NCBI GenBank assembly: GCA_001986395.2
Contig: MQVO02000008.1
Span: 1,054,001 to 1,118,000, forward strand
Direction of reading: 5' to 3'
DNA: 64,000 nucleotides
Source: Irpex lacteus
Taxonomy: Eukaryota; Basidiomycota; Agaricomycetes; Polyporales; Irpicaceae
A program made the translations under genes and the position numbers. Below are positions 37,247 through 48,081 of this stretch, piece by piece; position 1 is the first letter of the stretch; the number at the start of each line of letters is the position of its first letter. The notes below the pieces were generated by a model. The model saw nothing but the letters and a program-made list of their open reading frames with translations, ran no database searches and was not told the DNA's origin.

Positions 37247-39592
37247 ATGAAGATTCACAAGCGTCTCCCGCCGACCATCGCTCGGCCTCTGGCAACGACC
37301 TCCTCAGCTGGGCCGTCTGCATCTCGCGTCCGCTCGAACTCCTCATCTCGTTCTCTGTACACCGCAAGCGGGTCGTCACTACCATTTCCTTTCTTCGATG
37401 CTCCTGGGACGTCACCGCCAGCCAGGCCTGGCTCGACGAACCTCATTGTGCCCACGCGACTGGCTGCAGAGGTGAAGGCGGAGGTAGAGTCAGGACAGAC
37501 CTCGCAACACAGTCAACACCAGAATTCTCCTCATAGTCACTCCCATGGAGCGAACTCATCTGGTCCTCCGCCATACTCACTTGTTTTCTCCTCTGGCAAT
37601 GCTCAGTCCGACGCCTCCTCGAGTGGACATCACTTACAGGCGCATTATCAGCTCATGTTTCCTAATCACCTACCATTCGGGATAGGCTCCGGCGTCGACG
37701 GTGTACTCGGAACAGGTAACAAAGAGCTAGAAAACCCCTCGAAACGACCACGGCATCGTTACCATCTTGACGTCGGGGCGTACGGCATACCTAAACACTC
37801 CAGGAAAGGTGGTCGGGTAGCTGGGCGAGACGGGTTCACACCCGGGGCCGGAATACAATGCGACCACGCTAGCAGTCATGCTGTCCAGGTTGGCGAGGAT
37901 GCGTACTTTATCAGAGAAAACGCTATGGGCGTCGCCGATGGTGTAGGCGGGTGGTCGAAGGCACGTAAAGCAGGTGCGAACTTCATTCCATTTCACTAGT
38001 CATTATCGTTTACATTGTCACTACAGCAAATGCTGACACTGGACCATCGCCCTCTGCACTTTTTGCCAACCGACTCATGCACTACTGCTGCGAGGAGGTA
38101 GAGGCCGCTATGGGCGGCTCGTTGGCCGCGGACTCAGGAGAACCGGATTCATCCGATCTCAGGTGCGATCCTAGCATTACAGATATCTGACATCCCTATT
38201 AACGGTCTCGCGTGCATTTAGTAGTGATAACGAATGGCTCTTGCGGGAACAGTTGGATGATTCACTCGAAGACCTTTCAGATGGGCTGGACGTGCTACAT
38301 ATCTTGGAAAAGGCTTTTGCAAAGACTCTAGAGGCCCACGTCGTTATGCCCGCAGATGCAGGCGAATCGGAGCAAGTCCGTGCTCACGCAGGAAACCATG
38401 AGACTTCAGGTCCCCACGCGGAGGCCTCCTCTACCTCGAGTGGATCTCCGCAGAACCACACCACGCCTCGAGAAAGCCCGCTGCCTGCTTCCCGGCCTTC
38501 TCATTCGGCTTCTCTATCCCACACAGAACGACCACAAACTTTTTCTCCCTCATCACCGTCTTCCACCGAGACATCACCCTCCTCCCCCCTATCGTCGTGG
38601 TCCTCACCACCCACGCGTTCAAACGCACAGCCAATCCCCCTCATGCAAGGCTCCTCAACAGCGCTCCTAGCCGTCCTCGAGCACCCGCCCAGTCCGGCAT
38701 CCCCCACGCCCCCCTCTCATCATTACCCGATAGGGAACCCAAGTCAGGCACCGGGCCACCCCAGGCCGGTGACGCAGCTCCTCAACCCGCAAGCACGCCG
38801 GCTGCTCGCGCGTGCTCCCCCTCCACCGACGCGAACACCCCCTGAAGAAGGCAAACCGTCGGGGGGTGCGGTGCTCCGTATTGCACATTTGGGAGATTGT
38901 ATGGCGATGCTTGTGAGAGGGGAGCAGATCGTGTGGAGGACGGAGGAGATGTGGTGGAATGTACGTATCATTTCATTCGAGCTTGAGTCTGAGCTTGATC
39001 TATCTGTGTGTGTTTATCGATCTGACGTACTTTGCTGGTCATTAGTTCAACACCCCTGTGCAGCTCGGGCCTGCATCTCCGAGTCGACCGCATGACGCAA
39101 AGACGTTCTCGATTCCTGTGCAGCAAGATGACATACTCATCCTCGCCTCAGACGGGTTGAGCGATAACCTGTGGGACGAAGATATCCTGGACGAGGTCGT
39201 GCGGTTCAAGCGATCGTTCATGGCGTCATCATCTCCTGCTCCGACTAAGGACGCCGAGGTGGCGCCTGCGAAGGGTATACTCGGACGAGGGACGTTGGCG
39301 GGGATGTTGAGCGAGGCGTTGTGCTCGAGAGCACGGTGCGTGAGCGAGAGGAGACCCGCTTCTTCGAGACGGAGGAGGAGTGGCGATTTGGAGGCTGCGA
39401 AGGCGGCTCTCAAGGAGGAAGATGATATCCCGTTTGGAAGACGGGCGAGGGAGGAGGGGAGATGGTTTGCTGGGGGCAAGTTAGATGGTACGTCCACGTC
39501 GTTGAGCATTCACACGCGAGGAAAGTGCTGATATTCGATGTGCTCACCCAGATATCTCGGTCCTTGTGGCGGTGGTATCGCCCGTAGAGTAA
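37247..39592 (+). CDS. PTC7-like mitochondrial protein phosphatase 2C
   Basis: It predicts a metal-dependent Ser/Thr phosphatase of the PP2C PTC7/PPTC7 group, which in yeast and animals acts in mitochondria. Exons are 37,247-37,973, 38,027-38,162, 38,222-38,960, 39,046-39,487 and 39,552-39,592 (694 residues); all junctions keep phase. The start chosen is MKIHKRLPPTIARPL, a basic, Ser/Thr-rich leader typical of a mitochondrial presequence; an in-frame ATG also exists at 37,154. Catalytic motifs in order are GEDAYF, GVADGVGGW, HLGDC, LASDGLSDN and the final DDISVLVAVVSP, which supply the metal-binding Asp residues. Unusual is a Ser/Pro-rich insertion of roughly 165 residues (about 38,356-38,860), between the helix ending EAHVV and the strand LRIAHLGDC, and a second basic, low-complexity insertion before the last exon. 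Confidence 0.88.
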
Positions 39593-41167
39593 TCTGTCCT
39601 CGAGCGACCAGTCTTTTGTAGACAGCTCAATGCTGGCGCCGGCTTGGTATTTATGCCTCTCTTTTCCTTTTCCTTCCCTTTGGTTCTTCTTTTCCAACTT
39701 CTGAAATGGGGTCGAAGTGCTCGACCTTACGTTTGTACTCATATTCACAATTACTATCATTATCCATGCTCGCCCCGTTCACTTCAAATCATCTAGTTTT
39801 ATATCTTGAAACATCATTTCTGCCTATCGCTCGAAGGAGCATCCATACAACGCGCTACCACCCCTCCTCCTCTATTACCTCAGCTCTTACTTCTACTTTT
39901 ACAATTCTTGGTTTCCTTTTCTTCTCTGCTCATCTTTCTTAGGACTTCTACCACAAATAAACGGGATATGGAATGTATATTTCTGTACAGGAACGTGTAT
40001 CAATGAACAACATGGATCGACTGCAACCCCGCTGCGTATGCGGGTGCAAACTAGCTGTACAGTATCAATCAGCCATTCGTGTGCAGATTTGCCTTTGCGT
40101 CCGAGACTCCGAATAGTCGCGCGTTCGCACGGTGAGTGACTTGGTCATCTGCACATGGAATTCTGGGCTGACGATGATGTTCAAACGCAGGGCTTGTCGT
40201 CATTCTTGGTTACAACTTTACCATCTTCTTCAGTCATGAACACACCGCCGCTGTTGAAGGGGACCTCGTTTCTAGCCCGATAACACGATAATAAAGTGAG
40301 TCCTACTTGCTCGGTCGCGCACAGGGACCAATTTCGTTATGTGGCTGACTAGGTGCCCACGACTCCTTTGCTCGATCGTCTCGATGCGTGACTTGCCCTC
40401 ACGCTCGAACTCTGCACATCCCTCAGGTTGTAAACAATAGGTATACAGTGCTCTCTCAGCCCTCGTCGTCCGTATTTGATCTCGCTAAGAGTGAGGTAGC
40501 GTCATTGTTGCCTTGTGATATTGATGTCCTTGAATACAGAAGGTTCACATGGGCAGGTTGCCGTTATAATCTACTGAGTGTTGTTTGCAAGAAGTCGAAG
40601 TCAACGTAGCTGTGAGTAATGTGACCAGTATGTTAGCAGCGGAAGCCTTGCTGACGACACTACTCGGGGTGGTATTGGTGCCACAGAGCGATCGAGCACG
40701 ACAAGCTATTACTCAACGTCATCAGTGATCACTGCTTCACCCGATCATCTAAAATGTAATCTAACTTCGTCATGTGGCTGAATAGTGCACACTGATTCTT
40801 TGTTCGGCCATATTAGATTGATAGGTGATCGATATTCTTTCTCCTGCTATCCCTGGACCACAATTGGGTATGTCTTTTAATGAAGTACTCGTGACTGACT
40901 CTCGCTCGAACTTTATACGCACTTGAGATCACGAACAATAGGTACAGCGCACTCTGTGGCTTTAGTAGATTCATCACCCTTCGGCGATCTCGCTCAGTGG
41001 ATATCTGAGTTCGTTGAAGCTGTTTTTGTTGACTGATCTCCAATCGGACCTGACAAAGGCTGACTTCCTCGAGACCTAGGTCAGCCAGCCTCGATCGAGG
41101 ACGCGATGGGTTATAAAGGACATGTCTCTGCCTAATGGCCACACCTCCGCACTTCCTAACCATTACC
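39593..41167. other. Intergenic region with a decayed direct duplication
   Basis: Two segments, about 40,330-40,520 and 40,757-41,020, share blocks in the same order (ATTTCGTTATGTGGCTGA / ACTTCGTCATGTGGCTGA, CTCGCTCGAAC-type, AACAATAGGTA, GATCTCGCT). No coding gene was recognised. Confidence 0.45.
41112..41117 (+). promoter_or_regulatory. TATA box of MYND gene 1
   Basis: TATAAA lies 56 bp upstream of the ATG at 41,168 in GGTTATAAAGG, a usual spacing for a fungal promoter with a short leader. Confidence 0.5.
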
Positions 41168-42480
41168 ATGGTCGACCAACGGCTGGTGATCAAATCGCAG
41201 CAGGTACGCTTAACTTGAGAGTCCCCAGTCTACAGCTCTCACCACGTATCTAATAAAACCTCCAGAGCAATAAGAGAGAACACCCGTGCGCTGGCTGCGG
41301 TAAGGCTGGCATCGACAAAGTCAAGATATGCACGTGGTGCATGAAGACTCGATATTGCAGCAAGGAATGTCTTCATAGTGACTGGCCGCGTCACATCTTT
41401 GACTGCAAGCCCCACCGACCGGTCACCACCGCGGACTACCTCGTATACTCCATCCTGCACGACCTCAGTCATCCCCATACCGAGAGTCGCAGAGATTGGG
41501 GGCTTGACAAGGCGGTAATGCTGTACCCGCAGTCTGCCGTCAGACTATTCGAGTTATATCAAGAGCTCATCAAGGAGAAGGGTATCACGGCCAAACAGCT
41601 TCACCAATGGCGCGAAGAGGGAACTGTCATTGAGAACATCAAGGCAATATATGAGGCTATGCCTCTTGAAAGCCGTGGTGAACCTTATGCCTGGTTTCTC
41701 GCTCACCAGTCCGTCCTCGAGCAGCCTACTGTCACTCCTGACGATATCAACGCTGTGACGGATAGAAGAAATCTAACCTTGTGGGCCTTATTAGGGCTTA
41801 AGGAATCAATGCCAGACGTGCCTGAGAACATGGTTACGAGCGTCGTGGTAGAATCCTTCGATAAACCCATGCGTACCTGTTGGGACCTGTACAGTGTGCT
41901 GTACGAACCCTGCCTCCCCAACCCGACCAGTCCGCATTGGATTATATTCGGATTTTGTGCCTGCCCGACAGTAGAGGAGTTGAGGGAACTCGCCGATGCA
42001 TATCGTAGGATGCTTCTCTACTGCTCATTTATCAAGCTCCGTGACGCCGTGGCAAACAACTTGCTTCATGTGCTGTTCAAGAAGTATATCATAACAATTC
42101 CCTCCCAATATCCCTTCTTCGAAGAATGTCTCTTCGACGCTCTCTCCGGATCGCCATGGAAGGGCGTATGGGTACTAAAACAATCATTTGCCGAAAATAT
42201 CGACGCACTCAACTGGAAGACTGGTAACGAACACGTCGACTTTGAATATAGGATTATACGGTGCAAGAATGCGAAGGAGAAGCGTCAGCTGTTCAACCTA
42301 TACAAGAATTTCTTCGCAAATCCTGTGTCCAATCCGCTCAAGTTACACGCGGCCGCCAAAGCCTTTCGTTTATTCCAGTTCTTCGAGGATGACATGGGTA
42401 TTCAGTTCGGAAAGAATCAGAGGATTATGCTGAAGCGAATACTCGAGATTAGCCCACGAATCCGTACGTCTTTTCCTTAA
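41168..42480 (+). CDS. MYND zinc-finger protein 1
   Basis: Exon 1 (41,168-41,203) encodes MVDQRLVIKSQQ. After a 62-bp intron, exon 2 (41,266-42,480) starts with the zinc finger. Cys20, Cys23, Cys34, Cys37, Cys43, Cys47, His55 and Cys59 fit the MYND pattern, a protein-protein interaction finger. The remaining 350 residues (WGLDKAV, IENIKAIYEAMP, FLAHQ, FGFCACPT, SNPLKL) match the paralogue at 52,437-53,802 but no family I can name. The protein ends at RTSFP, about 45 residues before the paralogue's end. A GTACGT donor just before the stop could instead splice to 42,515 and stop four codons later. The 3' side is filled with mobile DNA, so the C-terminus may have been trimmed. Confidence 0.8.
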
Positions 42481-42682
42481 TCACGCCCATGCTACAGTGG
42501 ACAAGTCCTGAATCCGCCACATCACCGATTGAATACTTATTGACCAACGAGTCACGGTTTGTACAGGTTCTATCTTGGCGAGAATGGGGCTTGAGCCACC
42601 CAGGGATTGATTGTGATCTGTACGGATAAGTGCCTTGATATCGTCGGTTTCAGCAAATGATAGCTGTAGTTGTGGCCGAGTT

Positions 42683-42715
42683 GTACTCGTGGCGCCCAAA
42701 AGTTTGGAAACGGCG
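42683..42715 (+). repeat. Left half of a 33-bp inverted repeat pair
   Basis: It begins GTACTCGTGGCGCCC and continues to GGAAACGGCG. The inverse complement at 44,810-44,842 differs at about two positions. The pair brackets the fold-back element, so it may be the ends of an older element that the fold-back element entered. Confidence 0.65.
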
Positions 42716-42850
42716 CTTGTTACTCGCCTCTGCTGGCTCACTGGATATACGTCGCGTCCATCGAAAACTTATCTGGTGGACTACAAATGTTGTGTAGTAT
42801 ACTATTGTGTGTCCTATAATCATATCCCAAAAGCATGAATTTCCCTTCCT

Positions 42851-44099
42851 CACTACATCTAATCTACTATTTTTCATATCCAAAAAGGGTTAGATAAAGA
42901 GTAAACAAACTTTAAGTTCCTAACTTATTTTGTGATGATGAAAATTATGAAAAAATTGAATTGGCAGATGTCAGATTTTTGTAGACCAAAAAGATTGACC
43001 CGTTATTGTATTTTGTACTCTTTAAAATGTGACCAGCTGTGTCACATTTTTATACACTCAAAATATAGAGCAAAATATAGAGAACTCAAGATTTTATTTT
43101 CATTTGGCGACATACAAAATGATATTGCAGCTCTCGCTTTTGTTATCATTTTTTCTATTGTAAAAGTGTATACAAGAAATTACATTTTTCATATCATTTT
43201 ATTAACTGTTGTTCTTTACTTCTAATAAACTTTTAGAAGCAGTGAAATTGAACCCTGCAGCACTGGTAAAATAAAAAGGGCTGAATTATATTTTACCTCA
43301 TGAAAATTTGAAAACAAATCGAAGGAAACCGGAATAAGATTTTATCAATGATTTTGTCAGCTTAAAAATCACTTCATGATTGATTGCATTTTTGTCTTCA
43401 TAAAAGTAAAAATACAATGTTGCCCAATACATTAAACTTTTTCGTGTCGGGATCACGTTCAATACTGCATTTCCTCGAGTACAGACTGAAGTTCGGTACA
43501 CAATCCATCTGGGCTAGTTCTCGTGTATAGATCTGTATTTTTACTTTTACGAAGACAAAAATGTAATCAATCATGAATTGATTTTTAAGCTGACAAAATC
43601 ATTGATAAAAGCTTATTCCGGTTTCCTTCGATTTGTTTTCAAATTTTCATGAGGTAAAATATAATTCAGCCCTTTTTATTTTACCAGCGCTGCAGGGTTC
43701 AATTTCACTGCTTCTAAAAGTTTATTAGAAGTAAAGAACAACAGTTAATAAAATGATATGAAAAATGTAATTTCTTGTATACACTTTTACAGTAGAAAAA
43801 ATGATAACAAAAGCGAGAGCTGCAATATCATTTTGTATGTCGCCAAATGAAAATAAAATCTTGAGTTCTCTATATTTTGCTCTATATTTTGAGTGTATAA
43901 AAATGTGACACAGCTGGTCACATTTTAAAGAGTACAAAGTACAATAACGGGTCAATCTTTTTGGTCTACAAAAATCTGACATCTGCCGATTCAATTTTTT
44001 TATAATTTTCGTCATCACAAAATAAGTTAGGAACTTAAAGTTTGTTTACTCTTTATCTAACCCTTTTTGGATATGAAAAATAGTAGATTAGACGTAGTG
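42851..44099. mobile_element. CACTA-type fold-back element, non-autonomous
   Basis: The two arms are inverted complements: 42,851-43,415 and 43,535-44,099 (565 bp each), around a spacer of about 119 bp. The outer ends are CACTAC and GTAGTG, matching the CACTA terminal signature, and the flanks carry a 3-bp direct repeat CCT (42,848-42,850 and 44,100-44,102), the target duplication length typical of that superfamily. It is far richer in A+T than its surroundings. Each arm contains the same 97-codon frame (42,932-43,225 + and 43,725-44,018 -), which differs at only a few residues; it has no transposase motif. It is therefore a miniature element that needs a transposase from elsewhere. The high arm identity suggests a recent insertion or ongoing conversion between arms. 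Confidence 0.88.
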
Positions 44100-44809
44100 C
44101 CTTCCGCTTCCCCATCTACAGACTGATTCATCTGTCAGCCGGTAGGGCACGTATACCTATGCGATATGGCAGAACTACGCCACCCAGTACAGAGATATAG
44201 CAGTAAATATACGTAATACATGTCCAGTTTACTTATATCAAGTATCGGTATGTTCCACGTGAATGCAAGCTGACAATCGAAGTGACAATTCCGTGCTCTA
44301 CGTACTCTACCGTAACCGTCGGCAGTATTGCGATCGTTGTGCCTCTATACACCAGGGGAACACCTTGAAAGCAACACATATACGTACTATTCGCATTTAT
44401 ATGGCATATAGATAGCCCGGCAGAAGGTAGTCGTATAGCAAATGAGAGATAGTCATTCAGATTCAGTGCTGGTATGAGTAGTCACATGAAATAGTGGTAA
44501 TTACTCAACGACTGTTACAGCCCTTAGCTAGACATTTAATCGCAGCTATCTTTGCATAGCGCAGGATACCCCTGTGGTTTGTTGTGTCCATAATACGCCT
44601 TGATATGGAGGAAAGAAATCCGGCAGCTTTTCTGCTCATCCGGGCATAGTAGGTACCATATCTCCTCGAATTGAAGAGAGGGAGGCTTGAAATTTGTTCT
44701 AAAGGAAGCATAGCATTATGTTATATAGTACATACAATGATGTGTCCGTGCGCCACGGCGTGCACCAATACGACGAGAATGTACGACATTGAAAGGGTAC
44801 GGCGCCTGA

Positions 44810-44842
44810 CGCTGTTTCCAAACTTTTGGGCGCCACTAGTAC
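44810..44842 (-). repeat. Right half of the 33-bp inverted repeat pair
   Basis: Inverse complement of 42,683-42,715. It ends 107 bp before the left terminus of the helicase element. Confidence 0.65.
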
Positions 44843-44940
44843 TGTAACTACTTACGTACTACTTGTTACGAGTTTGCCAGTGATTGCTGGTGTAAACATG
44901 CGCAAATACCTGCCGCTCCGTGTCTGTGTCTCGATCGAAC

Positions 44941-44949
44941 GCCTTCAAC
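44941..44949 (+). repeat. 9-bp target duplication, left copy
   Basis: GCCTTCAAC lies immediately outside the left terminal repeat and is identical to 51,099-51,107. Confidence 0.8.
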
Positions 44950-45199
44950 CAGACTCCTACCCAGTCGTCGTCGGGGGGAGAGCAGAAGATATTCTAGGTC
45001 TCGAGTAGCGTACGGATATTGTAAATCTCAGACATGCCTGTTTTAGCAATCAATCATATTATATAATGCATCAAACCAACACGTGCTTATTCTCAAACTT
45101 TATTTCTGCTTCCCCCCCTCCGACGACTGGCATATAACAACTGTAAACATTGATTGATCTCACGGCCGGCACTGCGGACTTTGAACAAAACTCAAGAAA
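44950..45199 (+). repeat. Left terminal inverted repeat of the helicase element
   Basis: It aligns with the inverse complement of 50,844-51,098. The outer 35 bp match closely, the middle is more diverged, and the inner part (ACACGTGCTTATTC to ACAAAACTC) is nearly identical. It ends 70 bp before the helicase ATG, so it probably contains that gene's promoter. Confidence 0.85.
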
Positions 45200-45269
45200 G
45201 GGTGAAGCGCTCAAAAATGCGTCCGTCACGAGTACAGTGAGTACACGCGCAAAGTCTATTGACAAGGAA

Positions 45270-48081
45270 ATGGAACCTCGGACCGACTCGACTTCTCAGT
45301 CCTCCTTGAATACTACACGCAACGTTCCAACCATCGATGCAATCCGCGCGAAGTGCCAGACAGTCTTTGGTCTCCGTGCTTGCCGGCTCCAGTGTCAATA
45401 CACTCAGGCTGTGCTTGAGAAGAAGGATGTTTTGTTCGAGATTGGCACCGGTGGAGGCAAAACCTTGGCGTTCTGGCTCCCCCTGCTGTTTCGACCTGAC
45501 GGCTTGATCATCGTCGTCACTGCTCTGAACGTATTGGGCGAGCAGAACGTGAGTCAACTCGCGAAGGCTGGAATCAAAGCCATCGCCATCAACGGCAGTA
45601 CAGCGACCGCGGCAAATTTTCAGGTGCGTGTATTGACATCTATCATATATATGCCGGCTTAGGTTCTTGTGTAGGCTATAGACGATGGCATTTACCGTGT
45701 AGTTGTTGTAAGCCCCGAGCAGCTTATGAGACACTCCGGCGGCTTTGAGAAGCTACTACGGAAGCCGGAATTTGTTCAGCGCGTCGTCAGTGTTGTTTTC
45801 GATGAAGCACATTGTATTAGTACGTGGAAAATATTCCGACCTGAGTACCAAGCTCTCGAAAGACTTCGACATGTCATCCTCAAACAAATTCCCGTTGCTG
45901 CTGCTTCTGCAACGCTGCCCCATACCGTCAAAGAAGATGTCATTAAAACATTACATATGAAAGCCGAAAATACCATCCATATCGCACGACCAACTGACCG
46001 CCCAGACGTACACCTGGCGGTTCGTAAAATCGAGTATCCTCTCAGCTCGTATCTCGACCTTGCTTTCGTCCTACCTGCGAACCCAGAAGCCAAGCCGCCA
46101 AAATTCATCGTGTTCTTTGACAACATCACGGAAGCTGTTGATGCGTGTATCACGCTTCGGAACCGTTTACCACCAGAATATGCGCACAAGATCGCGTGGT
46201 TCCATTCGGAGATGACGGGGACATACAAGAGAAGTATAGTGGAGAAATTAATGCGCGGGGAACTGTGGGGTATTTTCGCCACGGACTCATTTGGAATGGT
46301 GAGTCAGTCTTTGCTGATCTGTCCAATATCTCTTGTGATAAACGTTTACTCTACAGGGTATTGATATACCAGATATCGTTTTGATTGTGCAGTGGCGAGC
46401 GCGATGCGGGATGTGCGCCCTATGGCAAAGGTTCGGGCGCGGTGCGCGTGGACCTGGCACGGAAGCGGTGGCGATATTTCTAGTAGAATCAAAGTACTTC
46501 GACGAAGAAAGAGAAAAGGCCGAGGAAAGGCGACAGCAGGCGAAGAAGAGGAAGTTAAACAAGGCGGGCGCTGTTGCTGCACACTCTAGTGCGTTAGCAC
46601 CCTCGGCACCCACTGCACTAGTACAAGCCAACGTCGAACGCTCGAACGGGCACGACGAAGCCATGTCTGAAGACGAAGATCAAGATGTACCTAGGCCAGT
46701 CGCCGCTTACCCAGATAACGACGATGCGCGTCGTGCGCGATACAAGCAGACCGCTGAGCACGAAGTTAAGATAGGCACAAAGAAAAGAAAAGCGGACGTG
46801 CTACTCGAAGAGCCTATCGACGATTTCATTAATGCTGATCGACGAAACGGGCTTGGATGTCGGAGGAAGCCTGTGTCCCTCTACTTCAATACCAGTCAGA
46901 TTGGTACGTGTTTCGTATATCAGTATCATTCATATTTCTGACACACGCTGCAGAGACAGATCACCTTCTATGTGATACAACAAAAAAGGAAGGATGTACG
47001 CGCTGTGCTGTGCAACGTTCCCAGCTCTGTTGTGATCTTCACGACGGCGCTAAAGTACTTATCGACGCTCTTCATCCTCCCACCGCCATCGAACGACCGC
47101 TGTGCGCTCCCCGACGTTCCCCACTCAAAGACTACGTAGCAACCGCGTCTGATATGGAGCTTAAGGACTTGCTACATAACTGGAGAGTAAGCCAAGTCAT
47201 CGGAAAATTCGGTCAAGGCGGGCTTGCAAACTTTGGGCCTGGTATCGTGATGCAAACTGAAACGCTTACCCGCATCGTCGACTGTGCTCACCACGGCAAG
47301 ATCAAGAACACTCTCGATCTCAAGCGCGAGACAAAATGGGACGGGGCCGACACATTCGGAGACGACGTGCTTGCCCTTATTAGGCAAGTACACCCGTCCT
47401 TGTCGCCTTTCACGAGCGAGCCTCTCCCGTCTGCCACATCATCGGTGACCGCGCAAGATGGGCTCAGGAAAGAGCGGACATGTAGTGCATGCGGAGGAAC
47501 AGGACATATACGTACGTCACTTCCAGTTATATTACATGAACGTGCTAAGTTGTATAATAGGAAGCAATAAGAAGTGCCCTCGCTGGCAACCGAGGGCGAA
47601 GGAAAGCGCAGCGGCGAAGGAGAATGTTCCTCCCACTCCTTCAACCTTCCGTTTGGCCAACGTTATGCCCCCGCCAATAGCCATACCCTCGCGCCCACTA
47701 CCTTCCTCCTCTGTACCATTAGGCAGTGTATCTGCACCGGCTTCTGGATCACGGCAACCATACGATATCCTCGCCTCACTCGCTCAGACAACCCCCACAG
47801 ACCGTGTGCGCCGTGTTTGCAGTACGGCGCAGTTAGGAGCAGAAGCTGCCGCACGAGATGCTCAACAGCGTGCACTAAGCTCGTCTTCAGTTCACACAGG
47901 TACGTCATTGTAGCTTTGCGATAGAAACATCTATCTAACATGGGCTCAAGTCTCCACGCCTTCCTCTGTGTCTTCATCGCGCCCTCACACCCCAATCTCA
48001 GCTGTCACATCTTCGAGCTCCGCCTCTGGCTCTTCGTCCGCCGTTACTCCTGCATCGCACGCCTCCAAAGTTTCCGAGTAG
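45270..48081 (+). CDS. RecQ-like DEAH DNA helicase with zinc knuckle
   Basis: The gene has six exons: 45,270-45,623, 45,675-46,298, 46,357-46,903, 46,954-47,511, 47,561-47,899 and 47,951-48,081. They keep phase and give 850 residues. Superfamily 2 motifs are complete: Walker A GTGGGKT (59-65), VFDEAHCIS (159-167) with STWK just after as in RecQ proteins, SATLP (196-200), FGMGIDIPD (about 324-332) and QRFGRGARG (350-358), which replaces the RecQ QEIGRAGRD. After the helicase core come a charged, Lys-rich linker, a Cys-rich region (CTRC, LCC), a knuckle CSACGGTGH followed by KKC, and a Ser-rich tail. The upstream in-frame region lacks another ATG, so MEPRTDS is the likely start. The last exon overlaps the opposite DUF6589 gene by 97 bp. 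Related helicases are multicopy and often subtelomeric in fungi. Here it is cargo or a partner of a mobile element. Confidence 0.87.

Larger units (their letters stand above)
42481..44949. other. Nest of mobile DNA between the MYND genes
   Basis: It contains an inverted-repeat pair (42,683-42,715 and 44,810-44,842), the fold-back element 42,851-44,099, and unassigned DNA at 44,103-44,809. No host gene was seen. Confidence 0.5.

Noticed and set aside
42932..43225. 97-codon frame in the left arm of the fold-back element (and its twin at 43,725-44,018)
   Set aside because: It appears twice only because the arms are inverted copies, is AT-rich and has no known domain; not called as a gene.
45192..45734. 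180-codon minus-strand frame opposite the helicase
   Set aside because: Antisense shadow of helicase exons 1-2.
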